From assembly GCF_001039355.2 (NCBI RefSeq), contig NW_019773714.1, forward strand, positions 356,487 through 420,486: a stretch of 64,000 bases of DNA, given 5' to 3'. A program made the position numbers and the translations under genes. Source of the DNA: Lingula anatina. Taxonomy: Eukaryota > Brachiopoda > Lingulata > Lingulida > Lingulidae. Positions 45,850-58,168 of this stretch are shown here, piece after piece. How positions within the stretch are numbered: the first letter of the stretch is position 1; each line of letters begins with the position of its first letter. The notes below the pieces were generated by a model. It was given only the letters and a program-made list of their open reading frames with translations. It was not told the DNA's origin and did no database searches.

Positions 45850-48800
45850 GTGAGTTGACTCCTGTGTCCTTTTTGCTTGATACGGGGCGCAGTATATGGC
45901 ATCCTTCCTGTTGCTCCAGATCTGCTTGCGTTGAATGAACGCAATTTCAAAATTCCGCGCTTTTATGCTTTCAGTGATGTAAAGTCACATGGTGGCGTTC
46001 CAGTTGTCACTAATGATCAATTTGTTTATAGGGGGTGGCGTTTGATAGTGATGCTCATAATTGATTTTAATATCTGATTAACATGTACATTTTATTTACT
46101 ATATTTATTTTGATTTTTCTGTTTATCATTTTATTTTATAATAAGAGCAATGTGCATTAGATAATGACTTCGAAATGTACAGGTAAATTTGATGACAATT
46201 TCTGAGCAACATACCTTCTCCCCATAATTATAATGGACACGATGTCCGTTAAAACTGGATCAGGTAGACGCGAACATCTCGCAGGCCACTATAGTACGTG
46301 CGTATTTGAACACTGATCCAAGATGTGGATAATGTAATAGGTTGTAAGGTGACTGCATTTTCGAGGCAGTCCCAGGGAAAATGTTTGTTTTGATTGTAGT
46401 GAATCAATTGAAAGTACACTGGGCTTAGCATGTACAGCCACCTCTGTACCTTGAAATACATGTTGTAATCAACAGAAGTGTTATTCTGAGAAATGAAAAA
46501 CCAGTTAGGCCTATTGTGTTTTTACGAAACGAGAGAAAATAGCAGTAGGTCAAATGAAGAATCTTGATTTACTTATGCCAGTCAGTAGAAACAAATGAAT
46601 ATTTTTCATATATAGCGTCTACTAATATAGGTAATAATTAATAGCGGACGCCTCCCTTCATGACTTTCTCATTTATGCGTTTACATTTTCACCGAAAATC
46701 TCAGTCGAAAACTGCACTAATACACTTTTTAACATTGTTATAAGTCTGAGTGGTCACTGGCATCCTTTCACGTCTCCCTGGCGATCACATCAACCAAAGT
46801 TGTCGAACACTAGAGCTTACGTGTTAATTAGTCAATTTCTTATTATCAATGTTTTCATGGCCAGGCAAACAATAGCTCCATTTGTGTGTTTTTTCAGTGA
46901 GGTGGTCTTTGACTCGACCCAGCTTGAAAATCGGGACTTGCTTCGCCTGCCATGAGAACACTCACTGTTTCTCCATACATAGGTCCATTTCACATTAAAA
47001 AAATTCATTAAGAATTATCGAGAGAAAATATGTTTGTCTATGTGAAAAGATGTACTGCGGTACCCGAGCGTGCATGTTTATAAATAAATAAGTAATAAAA
47101 GTATCTCTATAGACAATGATGACTTGCTTCAATTACAGTAATAAGAGATTACAGACAGTTGTTTATATTCCACAGGGTTTGTTAAGAAATTAATGAAATG
47201 TTAACAATGTAGAGCATTGATGTTATGGATATATAACAGGAGAAGTGCATGTCAATCATCCGGAGTTTCAGAGACAACTAGACTTATTCTCAGTGATTCT
47301 GTAAGTTTAAGTAACAATTTAAGAACCACAGGTCGGTCAAAACTCTTCTATTATCAGGATGCCTGTGGGGTTTCATGTTTTCTTCCAAACTTTGAAACTC
47401 GGGGTTAACTGTATGAAAGGTAAGCTCCAGAATACTGTAAGCTTGCCTCTGTTATCAAATTGCCCCATGTGAGCGCACTCAGAACAGATGATCCGCCGAC
47501 TAAATATGGCCAACTCCACTTAAAAAAGCGATGCTGCTAATTCCTTAATGGTCTCCTCGCCTCCACATGCTCCATCCGCGGAGCCCCCGCCCCCTTAAAA
47601 TAACCCTGGATCTGCCCCTGCCTTGTTCAGCGATATTGTAAATATAAAACGAAAAAATGCATTCCTGACATTAGACCTATTTATTACTATCATATTATAT
47701 GTACACATTTAAGTAACTGCCAGTAACATTTGCTATATATGAGAAGGGTTTCGGCTGGATGATCACAAACACGTACAGTGAATGTAAATGATAATGGCTT
47801 GCCATTAAAATGCCCCTCATGTGTTTATTGGTATATGAGACAAATAAAATATTTTCAGGTTTACAGGATTTTCCCCTTTATTCAAAATCATAATCATTGA
47901 TATTAGTATAAATGTTGCCGTCATCATGACCAGGGTCGTAGGGAACCCGTTCTACTGCATGTTGTACTCATCTAGACGCCAACTAAAGCAAAAGTTAGAC
48001 ACTTTTGATAGACTGAGAAAATGGAAAAATGTTATTTTTCAAAAAAAATCTCTCTCTCTTTCTGTATATATATATTGTTACTTTCGAATCCAGGTCTTTA
48101 AGGTAAGGTTTTAAAATAAGGAATGTGTTATATGTAGCATTTTACCAGTGGGAAGTAACGTTGCGGGTATGTGACAATCAGGGCATCTGTAGATCGCCAG
48201 AAAACTTAAAATTGTTTAAAAGAGGGTATAAGTTTCCCTGCATGCTGAGCTCGGTTACTCAAGTTTATATACATTTTATGGTTAGTAAAGAGAAACAGAA
48301 CAGTAAGCATAAGCTCTAATTATATACAATTATTGCTTTGTGTTATGTTATTATTAAAACTAATAAAGCAAACTGTAAATGAGTTTATTTTCTTTCACAT
48401 TTCTTCCAACGTTGGGATCGGGTAAGGTAATAAAATGCTTTCCATCAAAATATACAACAACAGTTTCAGCTATGACGGTTTATTAAATAATGTCCCCTGA
48501 TGAAGTATGAATATACTGGCAATTGCCAAAACACATATACAGTAGTTCTGTACACAATTGTTTATATTAGCCTATACATGACCAGCAACTGAAAGCAAAG
48601 CATGAGGATATCTCACCTAGCTTACAATGCATACCAATATGATGCTCTCTAATCCATAAATAACACGAGTTATTTGGAAACCTGATAATTCATTTGTGGT
48701 AAACAAAGTAACAATAAAATATCAACAGTTTTCAATTTGTAAATTTTGTTCTCTTCCCAACAATCAGATCTGTCTACAACCATGTAAGCTCAGGCATTTG

Positions 48801-49348
48801 GCATCTGACTGGCACCTGTTCTTTCCTCTCGTCATACCATTATTCACAAAATTGTCACAAATAAGAGCATATGTATGATTACTTTACCAACAGGGAAGTC
48901 TAAAAGTGGCATGAAAATAATTACTGCTGCTAAAAGTTCATTCAGACAAGCATTTTTCGAGAAAATTTTCTATGAACAAAATGGCGGTAGACTCTTGTCT
49001 GCTGCGGGTCACTAGACAAACAAAGAACTAGGTTTTCATGTCGCAAGGATCATTAACCAATCAAGGTGACAGCCAAGCCAAGGTGCTCCTACCCATGTGA
49101 CTGGTTTGCTAAGCAGATCACTGAAGGCAGATCACGCAACAAGCATTTAACACCTAAGCACTATGTGGTGTAACTGGCTGCTACCATTTAGCTAGAAGAG
49201 TTCCAGCGATAATTTCTGTATGTAATTCATGTCATCACTCAGCTGACCTCCAGTACAGAGTAGTGCGAAGTGCCAGAAAACACTTGGATCCTCAAGGAAT
49301 TATATCATTAAAAATATAACCCTGTGCTTTTAAAGTTACCACTGTTCA
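45850..49348. other. Noncoding stretch between the array and MALT1
   Basis: No convincing exon. AT-rich, with minor simple repeats ((CT)n near 48050). The 3' UTR of MALT1 extends into it from 49348 on the minus strand. Confidence 0.45.
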
Positions 49349-52300
49349 TCATCTGTTGACATGATATATGACCTCTTCCTGCTCCATTGGTACTCTTTGA
49401 TTGGCCAATACCCGTGGTCTGCTTAGGAGCAAAGGAACTACCAATGGTTCTCCAAGCTCGATATGAGCTTTTTCTGTGTGTGACTCCTCATATACTTTAT
49501 ATTGGAGAAACAAAACTGCATGTAATGGACCCTAAAATACAAAGAGCAAATCAGTGGAGTGATTGGTGATGACTTTGATATCTTAAAATAATCAAAGACT
49601 TAGTCAATATTAATTTATCTGTTCTTGTCAAAATGAATACAATAAAAGTTCTGGAAAGTAATTGCACATTTTTAGATTAAAAAAACAACTGCTCTTTAAC
49701 AGGTGAGGTGCTAAACAAGACTCCATAATAAACTTACACGAAGATTCTGGATGTCATTGAATTCTGATTTGGCAATATATGGCCTGGAACTTTTACATGA
49801 TTTCTTGCAACGATTTTGAGTACTGTAAGCCTGAAATGAAAGCAGTAAAATTCTTAAAATAACAGAACAGATGCAACACTTGCAAAAACAAGTTAACTTT
49901 ATTTTCATTAATTTTATTTAAAATAAATTGATTTCCTTACAATGTAAATTTTAAAGTGACATACATTATATATTCTGAAACTTTAAATGCACAAATTTTG
50001 GCTTGATAGCCATAAGATACACTAATGTTGTCCCCCCCTTCTATTTCAAAATGGGGGATTATAATAGTAGAACCAAGTAATAAAAGAGTAATTTATTTTT
50101 TGCCTCCCTTTTTTTAAGATTTACCCCTGACATTTAACCTAAGGAACATTTTACTCCTTTTAGAATGTTACTTTTTGATGAAACTACGTAAAATAATCCA
50201 AACTAAAAAGTTCAACACAGTGTTACTCACATCAACAAGGTGCTCCACCCATGCTGCCACATTACTACAAGCTGCTTCATCAAGTACTGTTGTATGCACC
50301 TCTAGCTGGTTACAGAATGCTGCTTCAAAGTCTAGTTTCACTATAATATTACTTTCAGGAGATCTGTAAGTTGTTGAAGAGGGGCATTCTGAAAGAAAAG
50401 GTTAATATACAGTATATGAGGTACTGTGCAAAACATAAAATGAAAAAAGTGACTTTCACTGAAAATGTTCACAATGACAGGCAGCACTACATATGGACAG
50501 ACAACCTTTAGCAGTGTAAACATGGAAGACTGACAATATAATACAAAAACATACAAAGTTTGAGCCCTGACAACCATAACTTTGAGAAAATCATCCAATC
50601 AGGCTTGTTTTCAAACTTGACCTGTACTTTTCCCCTATGACTAGAAATTTTAATTAACATGGTTTTCTTTTTATCGCATTTACAAGCAAAACATTTGTGA
50701 TTTCAAGGGTACAGTGACACCATTGATGACAGTGGTAACAGACATACTAGTATGAGGTGTCTATCCATAAAAAAGTAACAATAAAAAATTAATAGAAAAA
50801 AATTCATAAAGGTAGAAAAGAAATGAGTTAGAAAGAAGAAACTACATATGACATATTATTTTGTCACAAAAGGTGTATTTCATTCAATTTCATACTTTTC
50901 AAATGGTATTTATGAATACCAATTTATATGATTTGTCACTTTAGCACATGAATCTCACCCCATGATTGCTGCCATCGTAGCAAGTTTTTGTCAAAACGTT
51001 GTGTAGATCCTCTAAAGTCAATTGGATCTGTAAAGCTTCTTGCCTCATTGAGGTTGGTTCTTACTTCTGGAAACTGTACTTCTTTAGCAAGTGCATCTTT
51101 ATTCACAGCTAAAAAACAAAAACCAGAAATAGCCATGCAATATATAAATAAATCAAATAAATAAATAAAAGTTAAATTTCAAATTATCGTAAAAAGTAAC
51201 ATAATGATTTAAGGCTTATTTCATGATTTTATCTATCCAAATGCTTTTGCCTGTTACATTAATATTATATTGAAAAGCAAAATAAATTAAATAATAAGTC
51301 CCTCATGTCAACAGTGGGTACAAAGAACAAAGGTAACAAAATTACAACCAGACAGTTTTAAATCTCACCTTGTGCTACTTCTTGAAACATTGTGCTGACC
51401 ATCTTCTTTTGCTTAATCAATTTTTTAAGATGCTTGACAAATATGCCATTCACTGAACACAATGAGGTATCAACAGGCATCAGTGGTTCTTCTTCATATG
51501 CTTCCATGGAGAAACTGGTTGCATAAGCAAACACCATGTTGCCTCGGACTGCAGGCTTGTATATTTCTACGGATTCTGTGGCATGGACATTTCTGAAATT
51601 CACAATTTTATTTTGCATAAGATACACAGACATAATTAATAAAAAAAGTTACTTATAACTTGAATCGGGAAAAGCAATACATATGTAACAAAGATGTTAT
51701 TATTTGACTGGTTACATTCAGTTGCACTGGAAATGACAATGAATTTATGCAAACATATGTGAGGTGCACAAAATACATACTCCTTCCTACATATATCTAG
51801 CATCATAACTGCCAGAGCTGGGTTCATTTCCTGCATTTTCTTCAGCACATATTCAGCACAGACACAGTCATTAGCACCATACCCAGTGCTGGCATCAGAG
51901 GGTACAAGGTAGCACTGGCCCTGCTTTTCAAAACCATGTCCAGCAAAGTAGAACACACCTGACAATAATAAAACCAGCAAAATTATGTTTAGTCTTCCGT
52001 GAAAACAAACCTGGATCTCCCTGTTTGTTACAAATATCCAATTCATATGAAACTATATTTATACTAGAGTGTTCAAAGTAACTGCTAAATACATGTGACA
52101 AATAAGAGTTTAAAATGCTTGAATTTAGAAGCACTCAGTCAAAACTTGATCACATTTGCATAGAAGTAAAAGCACTACGAGTGCAGTAAATCTTACCATA
52201 AACACCCTTAAACAGCAACTTGCAGAATTCATCAACTGCATTTAAAATTTGCTCTTTTGTTAAATTAATGAGAGAAACCACTTTGAAGTTCATCTCTTCA

Positions 52301-55300
52301 AACAGATTTTGTAAGTCTCTGATGTCATTTGGAGGAGCAATGAGGTTCTTTTCACATCTATAATGATGGTTTCCTATTAAGAGGACAACTTTGTCTGTTG
52401 CTGAAAAGCAAAAGAACTACAGTGAGAAAACTTGTTACTCTTGAACAAATTGGCAATTAAAGTGAAATTTAACACTTAACAAGCAAGTCAATTATGCAAT
52501 CATAAAATAGACTTATTTCCTTTGCTGCCCTTATTAGTGCTGTTTGAAACTTTTTACATGTAGTTTAAGTAGCATGGATTTATATTTTTTCATGCACCTT
52601 TATGCAAGTAACTGTTTGACATCCAGTTATAATTTATATATAATAAGCACATCAATTCGTCATAGTCAGCATCACCTACCAGTGAATTCCCTATTATCTG
52701 AACAGAAAACCTCCACTTTGGCCACCTTGGACAGTGCCTTTCCATGTCTATTGCTAACACTGCACTGATAAATTCCTTTATCATCTACCGTCACATTGTT
52801 CAACTCGAGCCTCGGGCCAGCATGACCTGAATAAATATTTGATATATGAGACAGAATTTTAGTCAGTAAAATATTAATTTTAAATTTTCAACTTTATCTA
52901 TAAGCAGTTTTGCCACAGATTATACATACTGATATATGTACAGGTACCTTCTATGGGTTTTCCATCTTTATACCATTGAAAAGCAATTGGCTCCATTCCT
53001 ATTGCTTCACAATTCAACACTGTGGTCCCTCCTTCCTCCAGTTTGCAGGCCTTTGGAGACTTGGTAATGGTGGGTGAGATGGGGACTGGCTGAGAACCAT
53101 AGGCTGAAATCATGAAAATAATTGATATCCACTCTATTTCTATCACTTATCACATTATCAAATACACATTAGCTACTTCATTAATTATTTGGGAATTTCA
53201 AAGGAACACATACACAGTATCAAATATATGTTGTATTGGTGCAAAAAATACTTTCCAAATTTTAGTGATCAAAGGAAATGTCTGAATCAGTGGGTACATG
53301 GATAACACATTATAAGTCAGTGGCATGTTCTACTTCAGTAACACCATTATGTGGATGATCTGTTAAAAAAATTAAGTAAATACCTAGCTCCACTTGAACT
53401 TGAACTTCTTTGCTCCTTGCCTCCCCATATCTGTTTGACACAACACACTGGTATATTCCACTGTGATCAGTACTGGCACCACTACACTGGAAAAATATAA
53501 CTAACCAATAAAAAAAACTACTACCCCTAGAAACTAGTTGAACATTAAACAAATAAAAACTGTGAAACTGCATGTTTATAACATCTCAAAATACTAATAT
53601 TTTTGTTAAATCACATATTTTTGTGTTTCTTTGAAAGTTTCATTCTGGAGGTACATATCTAGGTATCAGTTGTTCATTCAAATATAAATCTTATTTAAAC
53701 TTTTGGGGGAGGCAGATTTTGACACTAGTATATTCCACATTATCATACAAATTACTGAGGAATGAAAATGTTGTGAAGACTGACATAAAATCTCATTCCA
53801 GTTTCCACATGAAGAGGCTGGCCATTTCTATACCACTGGTACTTAAGAGGCGATTGTCCACTGGCATCACAGACTATTTCAAATGGTTTCCCTGCTATAA
53901 TCTGAAGTTTAAAATAATTGAAAGGAATATGTCAACTTATCTTTGCTGTGCATTGCAAGATTTTCTGCAAATACATCTTATTATTAATTACCCACACATA
54001 GAAAAAATCAATACAAATAACAAAAGATAAAATGTCACACAATTTTATATAGCTTCCACCTTACACATTTTGAAACCTAAAAAGCAAACCCATTTTTTAG
54101 CCAAATAATCTATGAATAAGCTGCTTTGATATATATATAATTACAAAACTAAAACTATAATTTTATTTCACAATCTATTTGTTAACTTCATCAACCTTTT
54201 CCTCAAGAGTAAAACTTACCCTGTTGTCATTCAGTTCCGGTTGTCGAGCTATGTATGGTGCATTAGGATGAAGTGGTGTTACATAAGACTCAGTGGGTGT
54301 CCGAGAGTACAAATTTTCGCATCCTTGATCTTTGGAGGGAATAATAAAACTGTACATTATGCAGCACAGATTTAATCAATGGGTTGTACCCCAATTAAAT
54401 AGCATCTTCAAAGAAATTTATGTACTAATGTAATATTAAAAAAAACAAACACTAAAATTCTTGACAACATTATTTGCAAAATAAGACATGGATTATAATG
54501 CTCTCTGTCATATCAATTAAGTCTTTAAACCTATATTTAGTCCAAATTTGTTATTTAAAACCATATGACCAGAACAAACTATCCTACCTTGATTGTAATT
54601 GCAAGGCTTAACTTGAACCATTGCAGGCTTGGAAAAACATACACCTTCATTCCCACGGTTATGAACTCTGCAGACATATCGCCCTTTGTCTCTCAATCTG
54701 AAATACGTAAAAAATGTTATTTTCTTTACAACTATACAATATGCAGTTGAATGCAAACAAATAACTAACTTCATCATAAATTTCCACTTTTTTCCATTTA
54801 AGTAATCCACTTTATGCATGTGAACTAATATTCTTATAAAAACAGCAAGACCACTTTCCTACTTTTAATATTATAAAAATCATTAAACCACAGGGGTTGT
54901 GTAAAACAAAATATAAAGATGTGGTATATCTCCAGTCTGCAACATCAACCACTGGCCTGACTGTCAATGTCAGTGAATATTGGACATGGCCAGGGAAATT
55001 TCTGCAAATATTACTGACCTGATTCGGCCACTGGATTTTTTACAGCTATAACATGAACTCCAATTCATTCATGCTAAATGTTGAACTCTTTTTTCTTAAT
55101 AACCTTTTGAAAAGCCCATTTTTGTTCTAATTTGTAATAGAAATTAAGCTAGTTTAACCTCAATGTGTTTATTTAAGTAATTTTTTCAAACTTTTTTTGA
55201 AATTGAACTCAGGCCAGTGAATATTGGTTCAGGCCAGTATAGTCTCAGACCCTGGTGGTCTGGACAGCCTGTTACTTCAAAAGTATTTGGCACAGACTGC

Positions 55301-56528
55301 ATCACACATACCATATCTGGGTCTCTTGTTCTTGACATCACTGCAGTACAAGTCAGATAGACCACTAGTCAGTAAGATGTATGTGACATCCACTCCTGTT
55401 TCCCACTCGTGTACATCACATTCATCTTGATGACTTGTGGTATCTTTAATACTTATCATCATACTTTATGGCAGGAATACACAGGAGAGATTCACTTCCA
55501 CTCAATACTTCAGCTTGTCCGTTAAACCACTGATACCGAGGAAAAGGAAACCCAGTAGCTTCACACTCCAGTGTGAGCGTATCACCTTCTTCAAGAACTA
55601 CACTGGCCACTGGTTCCTTGCAAATCTTCACAGGTTCTGAAAAGTCAACAGCACTGATGTGAATTAACAGTGTGCACAGGAAAAACAAAAGCATATTTAG
55701 ATATACCAGTAAACTCCTGTATTTCATTGAAAATGTTTGTCTTAACAAGTAGGCATACATCCAGCCCCCTTCAAGAATATTTTAGAAAAATCCAATGTGT
55801 TTTTCAAATGAACACTCGTACACAATCATGCCCTTACAAAAAAAGAGAACAAATTTTTCCACAACAATTTTTAATCTATTCATATTTTTAATACTATGTG
55901 ATACATTGACAATTATGTTGCACTGCCTTTACCATGAGCAATCAAAAGTTCCAGACATTTTTCATTTTTCATGGCCCACAGATAGGACACTAATTGTTCC
56001 ACAGTGCGTCCACGTGTGCCAAGCCTCTGTAACAGTTTCTGAGAAGGACTCTGATGAGAATGTATGCACATTGCTATTTGTTCCACTTCCTCTGGTCTAC
56101 AATTAAAGACGTTATTATGTCACATTAAAACAGTTATATTATAAAGGTACATTTTCTTTGGTCTGCAGTTATTTCTCTCAATGTCTGATCTAGATTACAT
56201 CTTCCTGCTTCTTTCTCTACACTCTACATAGTTTAATAGACAGGGAAAGCAAACAGTTTTATTCACATTTTACTTATTTTAAAATGTTCATTATCTAACA
56301 AAGTAACATTTTGTTCATTGTCAAATTATGAATAATAATTGGAATATCAAGCTTTTTTTCGGACCTGAATGGACTGTCTGGGATTGCTGCCACAAGGTCC
56401 CTCCATCCTTGTGTAGAAGATGGGGAAGCATCCAAATAATTAAATAATTTCTTAAGGATGAGAAAATCAATGTCACAGATGTTAGTGTCCTTTTTTATAA
56501 GGTATGTTCTGTCTTCACTCTTAAACAT
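49349..56528 (-). CDS. MALT1: MALT1-type paracaspase (death domain, Ig domains, caspase-like protease), complete
   Basis: Sixteen coding exons on the minus strand: 56365-56528, 55933-56096, 55465-55636, 54588-54697, 54220-54329, 53785-53901, 53384-53486, 52948-53103, 52680-52826, 52197-52400, 51781-51958, 51369-51592, 50959-51108, 50231-50388, 49738-49830, 49349-49531. All phases close; 810 residues (human 824). MALT1 is the Arg-specific protease and scaffold acting with BCL10 in NF-kB signalling. Order: death domain (1-110, LFNYLD...WRDLVAAIP; QKLLQRLGTRGRTVEQL), three Ig-like domains before the protease (ECEATGFPFPRYQWF; VCDASG...YQCVVSNRYG; NCEAIG...YQCSVSNRHG), the paracaspase (KVVLLIGNHHYR) with His in YFAGHGFE (about 490) and Cys in MMLDICRKE (about 539), then the C-terminal Ig-like domain. 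Near the C-terminus VPMEQEE fits the TRAF6 consensus PxExx(acidic). An acceptor at 56543 shows that an upstream exon exists; the ATG at 56528 is the first in frame in this exon. Confidence 0.95.
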
Positions 56529-56542
56529 ATTTGAACCATGAA

Positions 56543-57199
56543 CTGTAAAAAAAAGACACAAAAATATAAGTTTAAAACTGAAAAAAAACTGCATTTCAGA
56601 CATGCAGGGGTACATGTAAATGCTACTTTACTGAACCACTTAAATCTGCATTATTCCTACTTAAGGAAATAGGTAGCACGAAGATTTATACGAAAGCACC
56701 CCTATTAGCGATATGTACTATACTATGTATTAATAGTACATATCATATTCCGTAACACACATGAAACATCGAGCTAGACTTCGGGCAAAGCGACACAACA
56801 AGATCTTTGCTACATTCTCTTAAATAAATAAAACTTTTATGAATCAACAATTTCAACTTGTTAAACTTTAAAGATATCCAAAGATATCCAAACAACAAAC
56901 CTGTATTAAACACCACCACTGGACTGATCTAGATTACATCTTCTTGCTTCTTTCTCTACACTCAACAAGGAAATAAATCTAACAGGGAAATCCCCTATCG
57001 TGACGTCATCGCTACTGCACCTAGATATTTCATAAATCCATTAAAGCAAATTATTGCTATCCATACATTTTTAGAATAAGTGTAGATCTATTCTTTTAAT
57101 CTAAATCCTGAAAATTATATCGTTCATTTTATTCTCATTTAAACGAGATCTGTTATATTTATCCGCCTGATAGACTCGTTCTAAAAAAAATATCTCGTA
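56543..57199. other. Upstream region of MALT1
   Basis: Should contain a 5' UTR exon and the promoter of MALT1 on the minus strand; neither can be placed exactly. A copy of the word 'tagattacatcttc' occurs here (about 56931) and in a MALT1 intron (about 56190). Confidence 0.4.
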
Positions 57200-57876
57200 T
57201 TGTGTTGCTTAAAACGAGGCTATTCTTTCTTGCCAACAAATATTCATTGGTATGGCGGCGTTTTTAAATGCCTGAATTTGTAAAGTTAGATACAAACGTT
57301 TAGGGTAGACTAGGAATACATATTTTCAAAAACCAGTGGAATTTTAGAACTTTTCAAAGTAACTTTTATCAAGTAAGTGTATATCATTAGGATACATTTG
57401 ATTTTAATAGCCGGGGGGGGGGGTTCTGGGGGTTAGAAAGAACCACCCCTTTTGCTGGGAAAAAGTCCACTCTGGGTAAAATTTGATCTAGGTACATGAA
57501 GTTTTTATGGAAAAAGGTCCAGCTAAAAGGGCGGTTCNTTGTGTTGCTTAAAACGAGGCTATTCTTTCTTGCCAACAAATATTCATTGGTATGGCGGCGT
57601 TTTTAAATGCCTGAATTTGTAAAGTTAGATACAAACGTTTAGGGTAGACTAGGAATACATATTTTCAAAAACCAGTGGAATTTTAGAACTTTTCAAAGTA
57701 ACTTTTATCAAGTAAGTGTATATCATTAGGATACATTTGATTTTAATAGCCGGGGGGGGGGGTTCTGGGGGTTAGAAAGAACCACCCCTTTTGCTGGGAA
57801 AAAGTCCACTCTGGGTAAAATTTGATCTAGGTACATGAAGTTTTTATGGAAAAAGGTCCAGCAAAAAGGGCGGTTC
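57200..57876. repeat. Unmerged contig overlap: same about 338-bp sequence on both sides of the n at 57538
   Basis: Bases 57200-57537 and 57539-57876 are near identical; I see one substitution (agctaaaagg against agcaaaaagg) and a small difference in a G-run. The only thing between them is the single n. This is the signature of two contigs whose ends overlap but were scaffolded instead of merged, so the duplication is most likely artificial. Confidence 0.93.
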
Positions 57877-57915
57877 TTTCGAACCCCCCGATAACCCCCC
57901 CCCCCCCCCCCGGCT
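57748..57915. mobile_element. G/C-run MITE with about 50-bp terminal inverted repeats
   Basis: The left arm begins AGCCGGGGGGG and continues through GGTTAGAAAGAACC, then CCCCTTTTGCTGG. The right arm is its near reverse complement, ending CCCCCCCGGCT. The element is flanked by TA on both sides, as expected for Tc1/mariner-type insertion. It has no coding capacity. The partial copy at 57407-57537 is the same element seen in the duplicated contig end. Confidence 0.8.
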
Positions 57916-58168
57916 AGGGGCCTGGATATATACGTCATAATAATTAATATATACAGGTGACACTTAACATTGCCTCAGTTTTTGGTCCCACATGCTACAC
58001 AAATCATGCCTCATAACACCCTGTGTTAGAAACTCTCGTGGCTATATGTGCTGTCACTCACAAATGTAAGTACTAACACTGCTGAATAGCTGAGATAAGT
58101 TGAGTGTGCATATGGTATTTGTATGTAGACAACATCTTATAATTTGTTTGGCACTGATTACAGTAATC
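57916..58168. promoter_or_regulatory. Upstream region of CATSPER2
   Basis: Short stretch between the MITE and the CATSPER2 start codon, on the plus strand. It should hold the 5' UTR; a possible acceptor (gattacag) lies at 58155-58162, just before the ATG. MALT1 and CATSPER2 are arranged head to head, about 1.6 kb apart including about 340 bases of duplicated assembly. Confidence 0.35.
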
